A stretch of DNA of 64,000 nucleotides, taken from Actinoplanes sp. TBRC 11911 (lineage in GTDB: Bacteria; Actinomycetota; Actinomycetes; Mycobacteriales; Micromonosporaceae). Positions 57,368-64,000 of the stretch are shown in pieces; position 1 is the stretch's first letter, and each line of letters begins with the position of its first letter. Position numbers and translations under genes: made by a program. A model generated the notes under the pieces. The model did not search any database. It saw only the letters and a list, made by a program, of their open reading frames with translations, and had not been told where the DNA came from. Location: the NCBI RefSeq assembly GCF_012933445.1, contig NZ_JABBNC010000005.1:62001-126000 (forward strand). The letters run 5' to 3'.

Positions 57368-57407
57368 GAACGTGATGTGCGGCACCCACATCATGAAACT
57401 CACGTTC
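57368..57407. promoter_or_regulatory. Nested inverted repeats upstream of the chitinase gene
   Basis: Outer arms GAACGTG (57368-57374) and CACGTTC (57401-57407), and inner arms TGATGTG (57373-57379) and CACATCA (57387-57393), all perfect. They lie between the chitinase ATG and the stop of the winged-helix gene. A regulator site or transcript structure is likely; the regulator is unknown. Confidence 0.5.
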
Positions 57408-57414
57408 ATAAATA

Positions 57415-58497
57415 TCAAGGGTTGTTAACAGTGAGCGGCACTCCCAGATAGGCGGCGAACGGTTTCAGGGCCTTTTCGGCGAATGCGAGATCGAACTCGG
57501 CCAGCGGCAGCACGGTGACCGTCACGCCCTTGCGGGTCAGCGTCCGCTTCCAGGTGGCCATCACGCGACCGTCGCGCACGATGGTCGACTGGAAGACGCC
57601 GTTGCCGCCCGGGATGATCGCGGCGAGCTGCTCGGGAGTGGCCATCAGCGAGCGGTCCTTGTAGCCCAGCATGTATTCGTCGAAGCCGGGAAGCGCGCGC
57701 CAGCCCCGGAAAACGCTCGGCTCCGCGTCGGCCGCCATGATCATCTCGACCCCGTCGACGTCGACCGGGGTCAGCGTGTCGCCCGCCTCGGCGATGCCGG
57801 CCTTGCAGTCGGTCATCGGCAGGCCCGTCCAGCCGGCGAAGTCCTTGCGGGTGGCCGGGCCGTGACTTCGGAAGAAGCGCAGCGCCATGATGCCCAGCGC
57901 CTCCTCGCGCGACGGACGATTCGGCGCCGGGACCCAGTCGTCGAGCAGCACGAACGTCTGGTCTTTGCCGACGTGCGGCGCTATCGCCGTCACGGCACGC
58001 TGCGACGCATACCACAGCAGGTGGTAACCGCGCTGGCCGGTGACCTCGACGCCGCCGTCGGTGAGGGTGGCCAGGCACTCGGCTCGCGTCATCCGTCCGC
58101 CGCCGGCGAGGGCGGAGCCGAGGATCTCGACGGCGCGCTCGACCGTCTTCTCGTCGAGGCCCAGCGTCTCGCGGCGCTTGGCGGCCCCGGCGAGGGTGCG
58201 CACGCCCATCAGATCGAGCATCCAGTGCGCGTCGGCGGCGGGGACGAAGTGGACCGTCCCGCGCATCGGCCACGTGCGTAGCACGGTCCGTTTCTCCAGC
58301 GCCGCGTTGACGTCGTCGAGTGACGACCCCGGTAATCGGCAGCCGAGCGACCAGAGCGCGCTGTTCACATCCTGCGCCTGCATCGCGCCGAACCACTCGA
58401 CGACGCCCGCGACGGTCGACGGGCCGCCGCTTCCGCTTTCGCTGCGGCGCAGCAGCAGGCTTGTCATCCGCAGGCCCAGGGCCGTCCTCGCATCCAT
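57415..58497 (-). CDS. Winged-helix DNA-binding protein of the AlkZ-like (HTH_42) family
   Basis: A 360-residue protein of PF06224. The N-terminal part holds GAMQAQDVNSALWSLGCRL with the Q-A-Q motif corresponding to the catalytic QxQ of AlkZ, a DNA glycosylase that unhooks interstrand crosslinks (established for AlkZ; E. coli YcaQ has QxD). Other parts: TVLRTWPMRGTVHFVPAADA, DEKTVERAVEILGSALAGGG, and LPGFDEYMLGYKDRSLMAT. It could repair bulky adducts or be a non-catalytic relative. It stands alone between pgi and the chitinase. Confidence 0.85.
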   Translation of the reverse strand: MDARTALGLRMTSLLLRRSESGSGGPSTVAGVVEWFGAMQAQDVNSALWSLGCRLPGSSLDDVNAALEKRTVLRTWPMRGTVHFVPAADAHWMLDLMGVRTLAGAAKRRETLGLDEKTVERAVEILGSALAGGGRMTRAECLATLTDGGVEVTGQRGYHLLWYASQRAVTAIAPHVGKDQTFVLLDDWVPAPNRPSREEALGIMALRFFRSHGPATRKDFAGWTGLPMTDCKAGIAEAGDTLTPVDVDGVEMIMAADAEPSVFRGWRALPGFDEYMLGYKDRSLMATPEQLAAIIPGGNGVFQSTIVRDGRVMATWKRTLTRKGVTVTVLPLAEFDLAFAEKALKPFAAYLGVPLTVNNP

Positions 58498-58530
58498 GGA
58501 CAGACCCTAGGCCCGGGGTACGACACATTT

Positions 58531-60162
58531 TCAGCCGCGGCGAAGCGACCGGTACAGCTTGATCAGGTTGTTCGTCGAGGAGTCCCCGTCGGCGGCCGGA
58601 TCCGACGACGCGGTCAGTTTCGGCGCCAGCTGGTTCGCCATCACCTTGCCGAGCTCGACACCCCACTGGTCGAAGGAGTTGATCTCCCAGATGGTGCCCT
58701 CGGTGAACGTGATGTGCTCGTACAGGGCGATGAGCTGGCCCAGCACCGACGGCGTCAGCTTCGGCGCGATGATCGTCGTGGTCGGGTGGTTGCCCTGCAT
58801 GACGCGGTGCGGCGCCACGCTCGCCGACGTGCCCTCGGCCTCGACCTGCTCCAGCGTGCGGCCGAAGGCGAGCGCCCCGGTCTGCGCGAAGAAGTTCGAC
58901 ATGAACAGGTCGTGCATGCCGTCGATGTCGTGGTTGGGCTGGCCGAACCCGATGAAGTCCGCCGGGATCGTCTTCGTGCCCTGGTGGATGAGCTGGTAGA
59001 AGGCGTGCTGGCCGTTGGTGCCGGGCTCACCCCAGTAGACCTCGCCGGTCTGGTACGTGACCGGGCTGCCGTCCAGGCGCACCGACTTGCCGTTGCTCTC
59101 CATGGTGAGCTGCTGCAGGTAGGCCGGGAAACGGTGCAGATATTGTGAATACGGCAGGATGGCGTGCGACTGCGCGCCGAGGAACGTGTCGTACCAGACG
59201 TTGATCAGGCCGAGCAGCGCCGGGACGTTGCTCTCCACCGGCTGGCTGCGGAAGTGCTCGTCGACGGCGTGGTAGCCGGCGAGCATGTCGGCGAACTGCT
59301 CCTTGCCGATCGCGATCATGACGGACAGGCCGACCGCGGAGGGCAACGAGTAACGCCCGCCGACCCAGTCCCAGAAGCCGAACATGTTGGCGGTGTCGAT
59401 ACCGAAGTCGCTGACCCGCTGGGCGTTCGTGCTGACCGCGACGAAGTGCTTGGCGACGGCGGCCTGCTCGTTGCCGAGGCCGGCGAGCAGCCAGTTGCGG
59501 GCCTCGGTCGCGTTGGTCAGCGTCTCCTGCGTGCCGAACGTCTTGGACACGATCACGAACAGCGTGGTCGCCGGGTCCAGGTCGTGCGTCTTGTCGTGCA
59601 GGTCGGTGGGGTCGATGTTCGAGATGAAACGGCACTCGATGTCGTCCGACTTGAAGGCCTTCAGCGCCTCGTACGCCATGACCGGCCCCAGGTCGGAACC
59701 GCCGATGCCGATGTTCACCACGGTCTTGATGCGCTGGCCGGTGTGACCCTTCCAGTCGCCGGAGCGCACCCGGTCGCTGAACTGGCCCATCCGGTCGAGC
59801 ACCTCGTGCACGTCGGCGACCACGTTCTGCCCGTCGACGACGAGCTGGGCGTCGCGCGGCAGGCGCAGGGCGGTGTGCAGCACCGCGCGGTCCTCGGTCA
59901 CGTTGATGTGCTCACCGGCGAACATGGCCGCCGTACGCTCCCGCAGCCTGGCGCGTTCGGCCAGCGCGATCAGCGCGCTCATCACCTCGTCGGTGACCAG
60001 ATTCTTGCTGTAGTCGACCGTCAGGTCGGCGACCTTCGTGGTGAGGCGCTCGCCGCGCCCCGGGTCGCTGCCGAAGAGGTCGCGCAGGTGCACGGCCGAG
60101 AACTTCTCCGCGTGCGCTTGAAGGGCCTGCCATTCGGCACTGTCGGAAACGTGTTCGCTCAT
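58531..60162 (-). CDS. pgi: Glucose-6-phosphate isomerase
   Basis: A 543-residue enzyme, standard length for the family. Conserved blocks include [57 protein letters not shown], and [20 protein letters not shown], with catalytic residues in these. It interconverts glucose 6-phosphate and fructose 6-phosphate in glycolysis. ATG at 60162. A small membrane-protein gene lies upstream in the same direction; no operon partner with related function is evident. Confidence 0.97.
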   Translation of the reverse strand: MSEHVSDSAEWQALQAHAEKFSAVHLRDLFGSDPGRGERLTTKVADLTVDYSKNLVTDEVMSALIALAERARLRERTAAMFAGEHINVTEDRAVLHTALRLPRDAQLVVDGQNVVADVHEVLDRMGQFSDRVRSGDWKGHTGQRIKTVVNIGIGGSDLGPVMAYEALKAFKSDDIECRFISNIDPTDLHDKTHDLDPATTLFVIVSKTFGTQETLTNATEARNWLLAGLGNEQAAVAKHFVAVSTNAQRVSDFGIDTANMFGFWDWVGGRYSLPSAVGLSVMIAIGKEQFADMLAGYHAVDEHFRSQPVESNVPALLGLINVWYDTFLGAQSHAILPYSQYLHRFPAYLQQLTMESNGKSVRLDGSPVTYQTGEVYWGEPGTNGQHAFYQLIHQGTKTIPADFIGFGQPNHDIDGMHDLFMSNFFAQTGALAFGRTLEQVEAEGTSASVAPHRVMQGNHPTTTIIAPKLTPSVLGQLIALYEHITFTEGTIWEINSFDQWGVELGKVMANQLAPKLTASSDPAADGDSSTNNLIKLYRSLRRG

Positions 60163-60310
60163 TGGCCTTGTCTCTCGATCGAACCCGGACTCTCGTCCTC
60201 ATCCTGGCACGAACCGGTGGGCTCAGCGTGAGAGACGCCGGACAGGCGAGGCACAAGCCACATTCCCCGTACGCGACGGCTCGGCCCCCGGCCCGGGAGC
60301 ATGCCGCGAG

Positions 60311-60580
60311 TCATTCGAAAAGCGAATGGTCCTTTCCGTCGCCCTCACTGCGGCGCCGCGCTCGCCGCCGCATCTGCACCACGATCATGTCGACGACCGC
60401 GATGGCCGCCCACGCGAGCAGCAGCCACCCGGGAAGGATCTGGTCGATGGTGAACAACCAGATCCCCAGCACCGTGCACACCACGAAACCGAACGCGGCC
60501 AGGATCAGCCGCAGGTTCAGCGGGCTGTAGGGCTCGCCGACGGTTCCGCGGCGGCCGGGCGGCTGTGGACCGATGGGCAT
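60311..60580 (-). CDS. Small two-helix membrane protein (DUF6343-like)
   Basis: An 89-residue protein with two membrane helices (LILAAFGFVVCTVLGIWLFT and GWLLLAWAAIAVVDMIVVQ) and a charged cytoplasmic C-terminus (RRRARRRSEGDGKDHSLFE). The PYSPLNLRL lead into the first helix resembles actinobacterial DUF6343 proteins. Start ATG at 60580 chosen because further upstream is Gly/Arg-rich sequence without a site. Function unknown. Confidence 0.72.
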   Translation of the reverse strand: MPIGPQPPGRRGTVGEPYSPLNLRLILAAFGFVVCTVLGIWLFTIDQILPGWLLLAWAAIAVVDMIVVQMRRRARRRSEGDGKDHSLFE

Positions 60581-60612
60581 GCCGCACCGTACCCCCGCCC
60601 GGCCCGCCGAAA

Positions 60613-61395
60613 CTAAGACACCTCCCGTCGCGTCGTACGCCACGCCCCGGCCAGCAGCGGCAGCAGCACCCAGACCGCCGCGGAGACGCCCAGACGTGCG
60701 TACTCACCCGAGGTCATCGACGGCTCGGTGAGCTGGTTCCCGGTCGCGTTGAGATCCAGCCACCCGGCCGCCGTCTTCAGCGCCGTGATCGTCTCGCCGA
60801 GCACCGACCAGAGCGTGGGCAGCGCCGCGTACGTGACGATGGCCAGCGGAGAATTCAGCAGGAGGGCACCGAACCCCATGCCCATCAACACGAAGATCAC
60901 CTGCCCCAGGAGCCCCTGCCAGAGGAGGCTGCCGTCGGCCCGCCAGCCGCCGTCGCCGCCGAGCGCCATGCCGAGCAGGTTGGCCGCCGCGCTGAGGGCC
61001 GCCGTGGCCAGCACCGACGCGAGCGCGACCAGGCAGCCGGCGAGGATCTTGGCGACGAACACCCGGCCGCGCGCCGGGACCAGGGCAAACGTGGTGACCG
61101 CGGTGCGCTGCGACCATTCGCTGGTCATCGAGAGGATGCCCAGCACGGGCAGCAGGAAGAAGCCCGGCACCAGCCCGAACTCGAAAAAGTTCGAGAAGGT
61201 CTGCTCGTTGCCGGGAGCCCAGCCGAGAATCACCGCGGACGTGCCGGCGGTGGCCAGGCCGATCACGATCAGCAGCCAGAGCCCGGCCCGGGTGTCGCCG
61301 AGTTTGCGCAGCTCGACGACCGTGAGCCGGGTCATCGGGACGGGCTTGACCGGCCCACTGAGCTGCCGCACGCCGGCGGTCGCGACGGCGGTCAT
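60613..61395 (-). CDS. ABC transporter permease (ABC-2 type)
   Basis: A 260-residue membrane protein with six hydrophobic stretches (LWLLIVIGLATAGTSAVILG; GFFLLPVLGILSMTSEWSQR; ILAGCLVALASVLATAALSA; FVLMGMGFGALLLNSPLAIV; AAVWVLLPLLAGAWRTTR). RLTVVELRKLGDTRAG precedes the first helix. The ATG at 61395 overlaps the stop of the ATPase gene, so both are coupled. Substrate unknown. Confidence 0.9.
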   Translation of the reverse strand: MTAVATAGVRQLSGPVKPVPMTRLTVVELRKLGDTRAGLWLLIVIGLATAGTSAVILGWAPGNEQTFSNFFEFGLVPGFFLLPVLGILSMTSEWSQRTAVTTFALVPARGRVFVAKILAGCLVALASVLATAALSAAANLLGMALGGDGGWRADGSLLWQGLLGQVIFVLMGMGFGALLLNSPLAIVTYAALPTLWSVLGETITALKTAAGWLDLNATGNQLTEPSMTSGEYARLGVSAAVWVLLPLLAGAWRTTRREVS

Positions 61396-62291
61396 CGGAC
61401 GGCCTCCTGCACGGACTCGCCGGCGGTCAGGGACAGGAACATCTGCTCGAGGCCGCCGGAGCCGGCCGGACGCAGCTCCAGCAGCACGACGCCGGCCGCG
61501 GCGGCGGCCCGGCCCACCGATTCCGCGCCCGCCTGCACGATGACGCCCCCGTCGGTCGCCCTCGTCCCGGCCAGGCCGGCCCGCCGCAGCGCCGCGTCGA
61601 GCGCCTCCGGATCGAGCGCGCGCACCAGCGTGCCGGAGGTGGCCAGCAGCTCGTCCTTGTCGCCCTGCGCGACGACCCGGCCCGCGCCGATCACCACCAG
61701 GCGGTCGGCGACCGCCTCCACCTCGCGCAGCAGATGCGAGGAGAGCAGCACCGTGCCGCCCTTGTCGGCGAAGTCGCGCAGCAGCCCGCGCATCCAGAAG
61801 ATGCCCTCCGGGTCGAGGCCGTTCGCCGGCTCGTCGAGGATCAGCACCGACGGGTCGCCGAGCAGCGCGTGCGCCAGCCCGAGCCGCTGGCGCATGCCCA
61901 GCGAATAGGCCCGGACGCGGCGCTTGGCGGCGGCCGCGTTGAGGCCCACCCGGCCGAGCGCGCGGCCCGCCTCGCTGCGGTCCACGCCCATGGTCAGCGC
62001 CGCGACACTGAGCACCTCGCGGCCGGTGCGCCCGGCATGCTGGGCCGAGGCGTCGAGCAGCACGCCGACGTGCCGGCCCGGATTGCCCAGGCGCTGGTAG
62101 GGGACGCCGCTGATCGTGGCGTGGCCCGCGGTGGGCCGGGTGAGTCCGCAGATCATGCGCATGGTGGTGGACTTGCCGGCCCCGTTCGGGCCGAGGAAGC
62201 CGGTCACCGTGCCGGGCTCGCACGTGAACGACACGTCGTCGACGGCCGGGTGCCGTCCGTATCTCTTGCTGAGATGTTCGACCGCAATCAT
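61392..62291 (-). CDS. ABC transporter ATP-binding protein
   Basis: A 299-residue ATPase with Walker A FLGPNGAGKSTTM, signature YSLGMRQRLGLAHALL, Walker B VLILDEPANGLDP and H-loop LSSHLLREVEAVAD. The C-terminal 80 residues form a regulatory tail common to antibiotic and lipid exporters of the DrrA/CcmA type. The ATG at 62291 is chosen because the preceding in-frame sequence is Pro/Arg-rich. Translational coupling with the following permease (ATGA). Confidence 0.92.
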   Translation of the reverse strand: MIAVEHLSKRYGRHPAVDDVSFTCEPGTVTGFLGPNGAGKSTTMRMICGLTRPTAGHATISGVPYQRLGNPGRHVGVLLDASAQHAGRTGREVLSVAALTMGVDRSEAGRALGRVGLNAAAAKRRVRAYSLGMRQRLGLAHALLGDPSVLILDEPANGLDPEGIFWMRGLLRDFADKGGTVLLSSHLLREVEAVADRLVVIGAGRVVAQGDKDELLATSGTLVRALDPEALDAALRRAGLAGTRATDGGVIVQAGAESVGRAAAAAGVVLLELRPAGSGGLEQMFLSLTAGESVQEAVR

Positions 62292-62418
62292 GCCGTTCAG
62301 CGTGCCGGGGCCGGGTGGCCGCGCGCGTCGGCCATGAGTCGATGGCCGCAAACTTTGGTCCATTCATTTCATCGACTTTGGTCGGTATCGGCGCGACGGC
62401 CCTGAGCCGTACCTTTTC

Positions 62419-63609
62419 TCAGCGAGCCGGCACCGACGGCCACAGGGGTTCCTGGGCCGCCCGCTCCGACTCACGCAGCACACGAAGGATATTGCCGCCC
62501 GCCAGTTTGTCGAGGTCCCCCGATGACCAGCCCCGTGCCGACAGTTCCGCCATCAGCCGCGGATAACCGCTCACGTCCGTCATGCCGGTCGGCATCTCGA
62601 CCGTGCCGTCGTAATCGCCGCCCAGGCCCACATGATCGATCCCGGCCACGTCACGCGCATGGTCCACATGGTCGGCGACCTCCGCCGCCGACGTGGACGG
62701 GCGCGGGTGCGCCGCGAGCCACGCGCGGAACGCCGGCGCGTGCATCGGGTCCGGCGCCCCCTCGACGTCCGGTGCGGCCACCGGGTCCTCGGCCGGGCGC
62801 GGCGCCCGCTGCCACGGCTGCTCGGGCAGCGGCCGGAGCCCGAGGCGCTGCCACTCGGCCTGCGCGGCCCGGTTCCAGTCCAGCACGGCCGCCGAGATGA
62901 ACGGCTCGACGAAGGTCAGCTGGATCACGCCGCCGTTGCCGCGCAGGCGGGTCAGCACGTCGTCGGGCACGTTGCGCGGATGGTCGGTCAACGCACGCAC
63001 ACTGGAGTGACTGAAGATGACCGGAGCGAAAGCCGTGTCCAGCGCGGCATGCATCGTCGCGGGTGCCACATGAGACAGATCGACCAGCACGCCGATGCGC
63101 TGCATCTCGCGCACGATCGCGCGGCCGTCGTCGTTGAGGCCGCCCACCGTGGGCTCCCGCACGGCGCAGTCGGCCCAGGACGTGTTCTCGTTGTGCGTGA
63201 GGGTCACATAGCGCACGCCGAGGCGCGCGAACGCCCGCAGCACGCCCAGCGAGTTCGCCAGGCTGTGGCCGCCCTCGATGCCGATCAGCGAGGCGATCCG
63301 TCCCGCGGCGATGGCCCGCTCGACGTCGTCCGCGCTGTAGGCGATAGCGAGGTCGCCGGGGTGCGCCGCGACCATCCGGTAGACGGCGTCGATCTGCTCC
63401 ATGGTCGCCACCACCGACTCCGGCTCGCCCAGGTCGGCGGGGACGAAGACCGACCAGAACTGGCCGCCGACGCCGCCCGCCCGCAGCCGCGGGATGTCGG
63501 TGTGCAGTCCGGGGCGCGTCTCGTCCAGGCCGTCGACCCGGGAGGCGAAGCGGGCCCGCAACTGCATGGGCAGGTCGTTGTGTCCGTCGATGATCGGCAT
63601 CATGGTCAC
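62419..63609 (-). CDS. Membrane dipeptidase family (M19) dipeptidase
   Basis: A 396-residue metalloprotease-like protein. The metal site starts with IIDGHNDLP (HxD), followed by the Glu in LIGIEGGHSL and histidines in LVDLSHVAP and VIFSHSSVRAL; HVGLGGDYDG near the C-terminus completes the site. M19 enzymes cleave dipeptides, including some with D-residues, and some hydrolyse beta-lactams. No signal peptide. Start GTG at 63609 or ATG at 63603. Confidence 0.91.
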   Translation of the reverse strand: MTMMPIIDGHNDLPMQLRARFASRVDGLDETRPGLHTDIPRLRAGGVGGQFWSVFVPADLGEPESVVATMEQIDAVYRMVAAHPGDLAIAYSADDVERAIAAGRIASLIGIEGGHSLANSLGVLRAFARLGVRYVTLTHNENTSWADCAVREPTVGGLNDDGRAIVREMQRIGVLVDLSHVAPATMHAALDTAFAPVIFSHSSVRALTDHPRNVPDDVLTRLRGNGGVIQLTFVEPFISAAVLDWNRAAQAEWQRLGLRPLPEQPWQRAPRPAEDPVAAPDVEGAPDPMHAPAFRAWLAAHPRPSTSAAEVADHVDHARDVAGIDHVGLGGDYDGTVEMPTGMTDVSGYPRLMAELSARGWSSGDLDKLAGGNILRVLRESERAAQEPLWPSVPAR

Positions 63610-63784
63610 TGGCTACCCGGAAAGTGTGCGCGTGCGCAACTAGGCGTCCGCTCCGACCTTTCCGCGCCCGGAAACAGGCAACCGGGTGGCACCCGTGCGC
63701 TCACTGGGCGTGCACCATCGGACCAGCAATCTCTTTCGCATGCCCGGCCGAACGGCGGCCGGACAACGCGGGGGAGATCAGATT

Positions 63785-64000
63785 TTGCGTCGCTCGAAGC
63801 TGCTCGGCTACAGCTCCGTCCTGACCGCAGCGCTCGCGGGGGCGAGCGCCATCGTTTCCGGCCCGGCCTACGCCGCCGGTGGCTCGCTCACCCTCAACGC
63901 GACCGAGGACACGTACGCCTCGAGCGCGCGCACGTCGACGACCTTCGGCACCGAGGACAAGCTCGTCGCGGGCGTGCTCGGCAACGACGTGAAGACCGCC
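63785..64000 (+). CDS. Secreted protein with DNRLRE-type repeat (3' end cut by window edge)
   Basis: The first 72 codons are visible from TTG at 63785, after GGGGGAG. They encode a signal peptide (basic RRSKLLGYSSV, then TAALAGASAIVSGPAYAAGG) and the start of a beta domain (LTLNATEDTYASSARTSTTF, KLVAGVLGNDVKTA), which matches the DNRLRE/CBM96-like pattern. Divergent from the dipeptidase gene. The rest is outside the window. Confidence 0.72.
   Translation, partial: MRRSKLLGYSSVLTAALAGASAIVSGPAYAAGGSLTLNATEDTYASSARTSTTFGTEDKLVAGVLGNDVKTA

Overview
The window is very GC-rich DNA with dense coding, frequent GTG and some TTG starts, many stop/start overlaps of the ATGA or GTGA type, and gene families typical of filamentous actinobacteria: a PknB-like kinase, a LAL-type LuxR regulator, a SpoIIE-type PP2C phosphatase, and a set of genes resembling the SCO2521-SCO2525 families of Streptomyces. 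It looks like chromosome of a Micromonosporaceae-type actinomycete (Actinoplanes, Micromonospora or a relative). That genus-level guess is inference. No rRNA, tRNA, CRISPR array, transposase or phage gene was recognised.

Layout. 1-5600: a cut TetR gene divergent from an amidohydrolase, an orphan NarL/DesK-type sensor kinase, then two small SnoaL-like genes and a MarR gene; matching palindromes precede both SnoaL-like genes. 4937-9861: a TetR gene and three flavoenzymes. 9978-15734: AraC regulator, membrane Ser/Thr kinase, an APC permease overlapping a GNAT gene, and a GPP34 (GOLPH3-like) protein. 15735-17466: a 1.7-kb non-coding stretch full of repeats. 17467-20554: a Phd-like protein with an in-frame heptad minisatellite, then a TetR gene and a hydrolase/SnoaL-like pair that share an operator-like sequence. 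20768-23670: second repeat element, MazG-like protein, extradiol dioxygenase, TerC. 23841-34927: LAL regulator and a seven-gene minus-strand block that combines MacB-type efflux (two adaptors, ATPase, permease), a two-component system and a secreted repeat protein; a divergent lipoprotein gene lies upstream. 34928-36302: third repeat-rich gap. 36303-48044: GNAT, LacI divergent from a GH3 beta-glucosidase, SpoIIE phosphatase, metallophosphoesterase, histidine phosphatase, LLM/FMN-reductase pair and an esterase. 48246-54730: six genes of unknown function, the SCO2521-SCO2525-like set plus a membrane protein. 54961-64000: D-amino-acid-oxidase-like enzyme, GH18 chitinase, AlkZ-like winged-helix protein, pgi, an ABC transporter, an M19 dipeptidase and the start of a secreted DNRLRE-type protein.

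Two things deserve most attention. First, three dispersed elements (16758-17218, 20768-21106, 35337-35923) share 12-bp inverted ends (AACTGTTCAGCT), conserved arms and a core of 62-bp tandem units; the two elements in the same orientation differ in length by exactly four units. Second, the six-gene 48246-54730 locus encodes a variant P-loop ATPase whose Walker A lysine is replaced by arginine, an NNMT-like methyltransferase, three families of unknown function and a coiled-coil membrane protein, with tight translational coupling.
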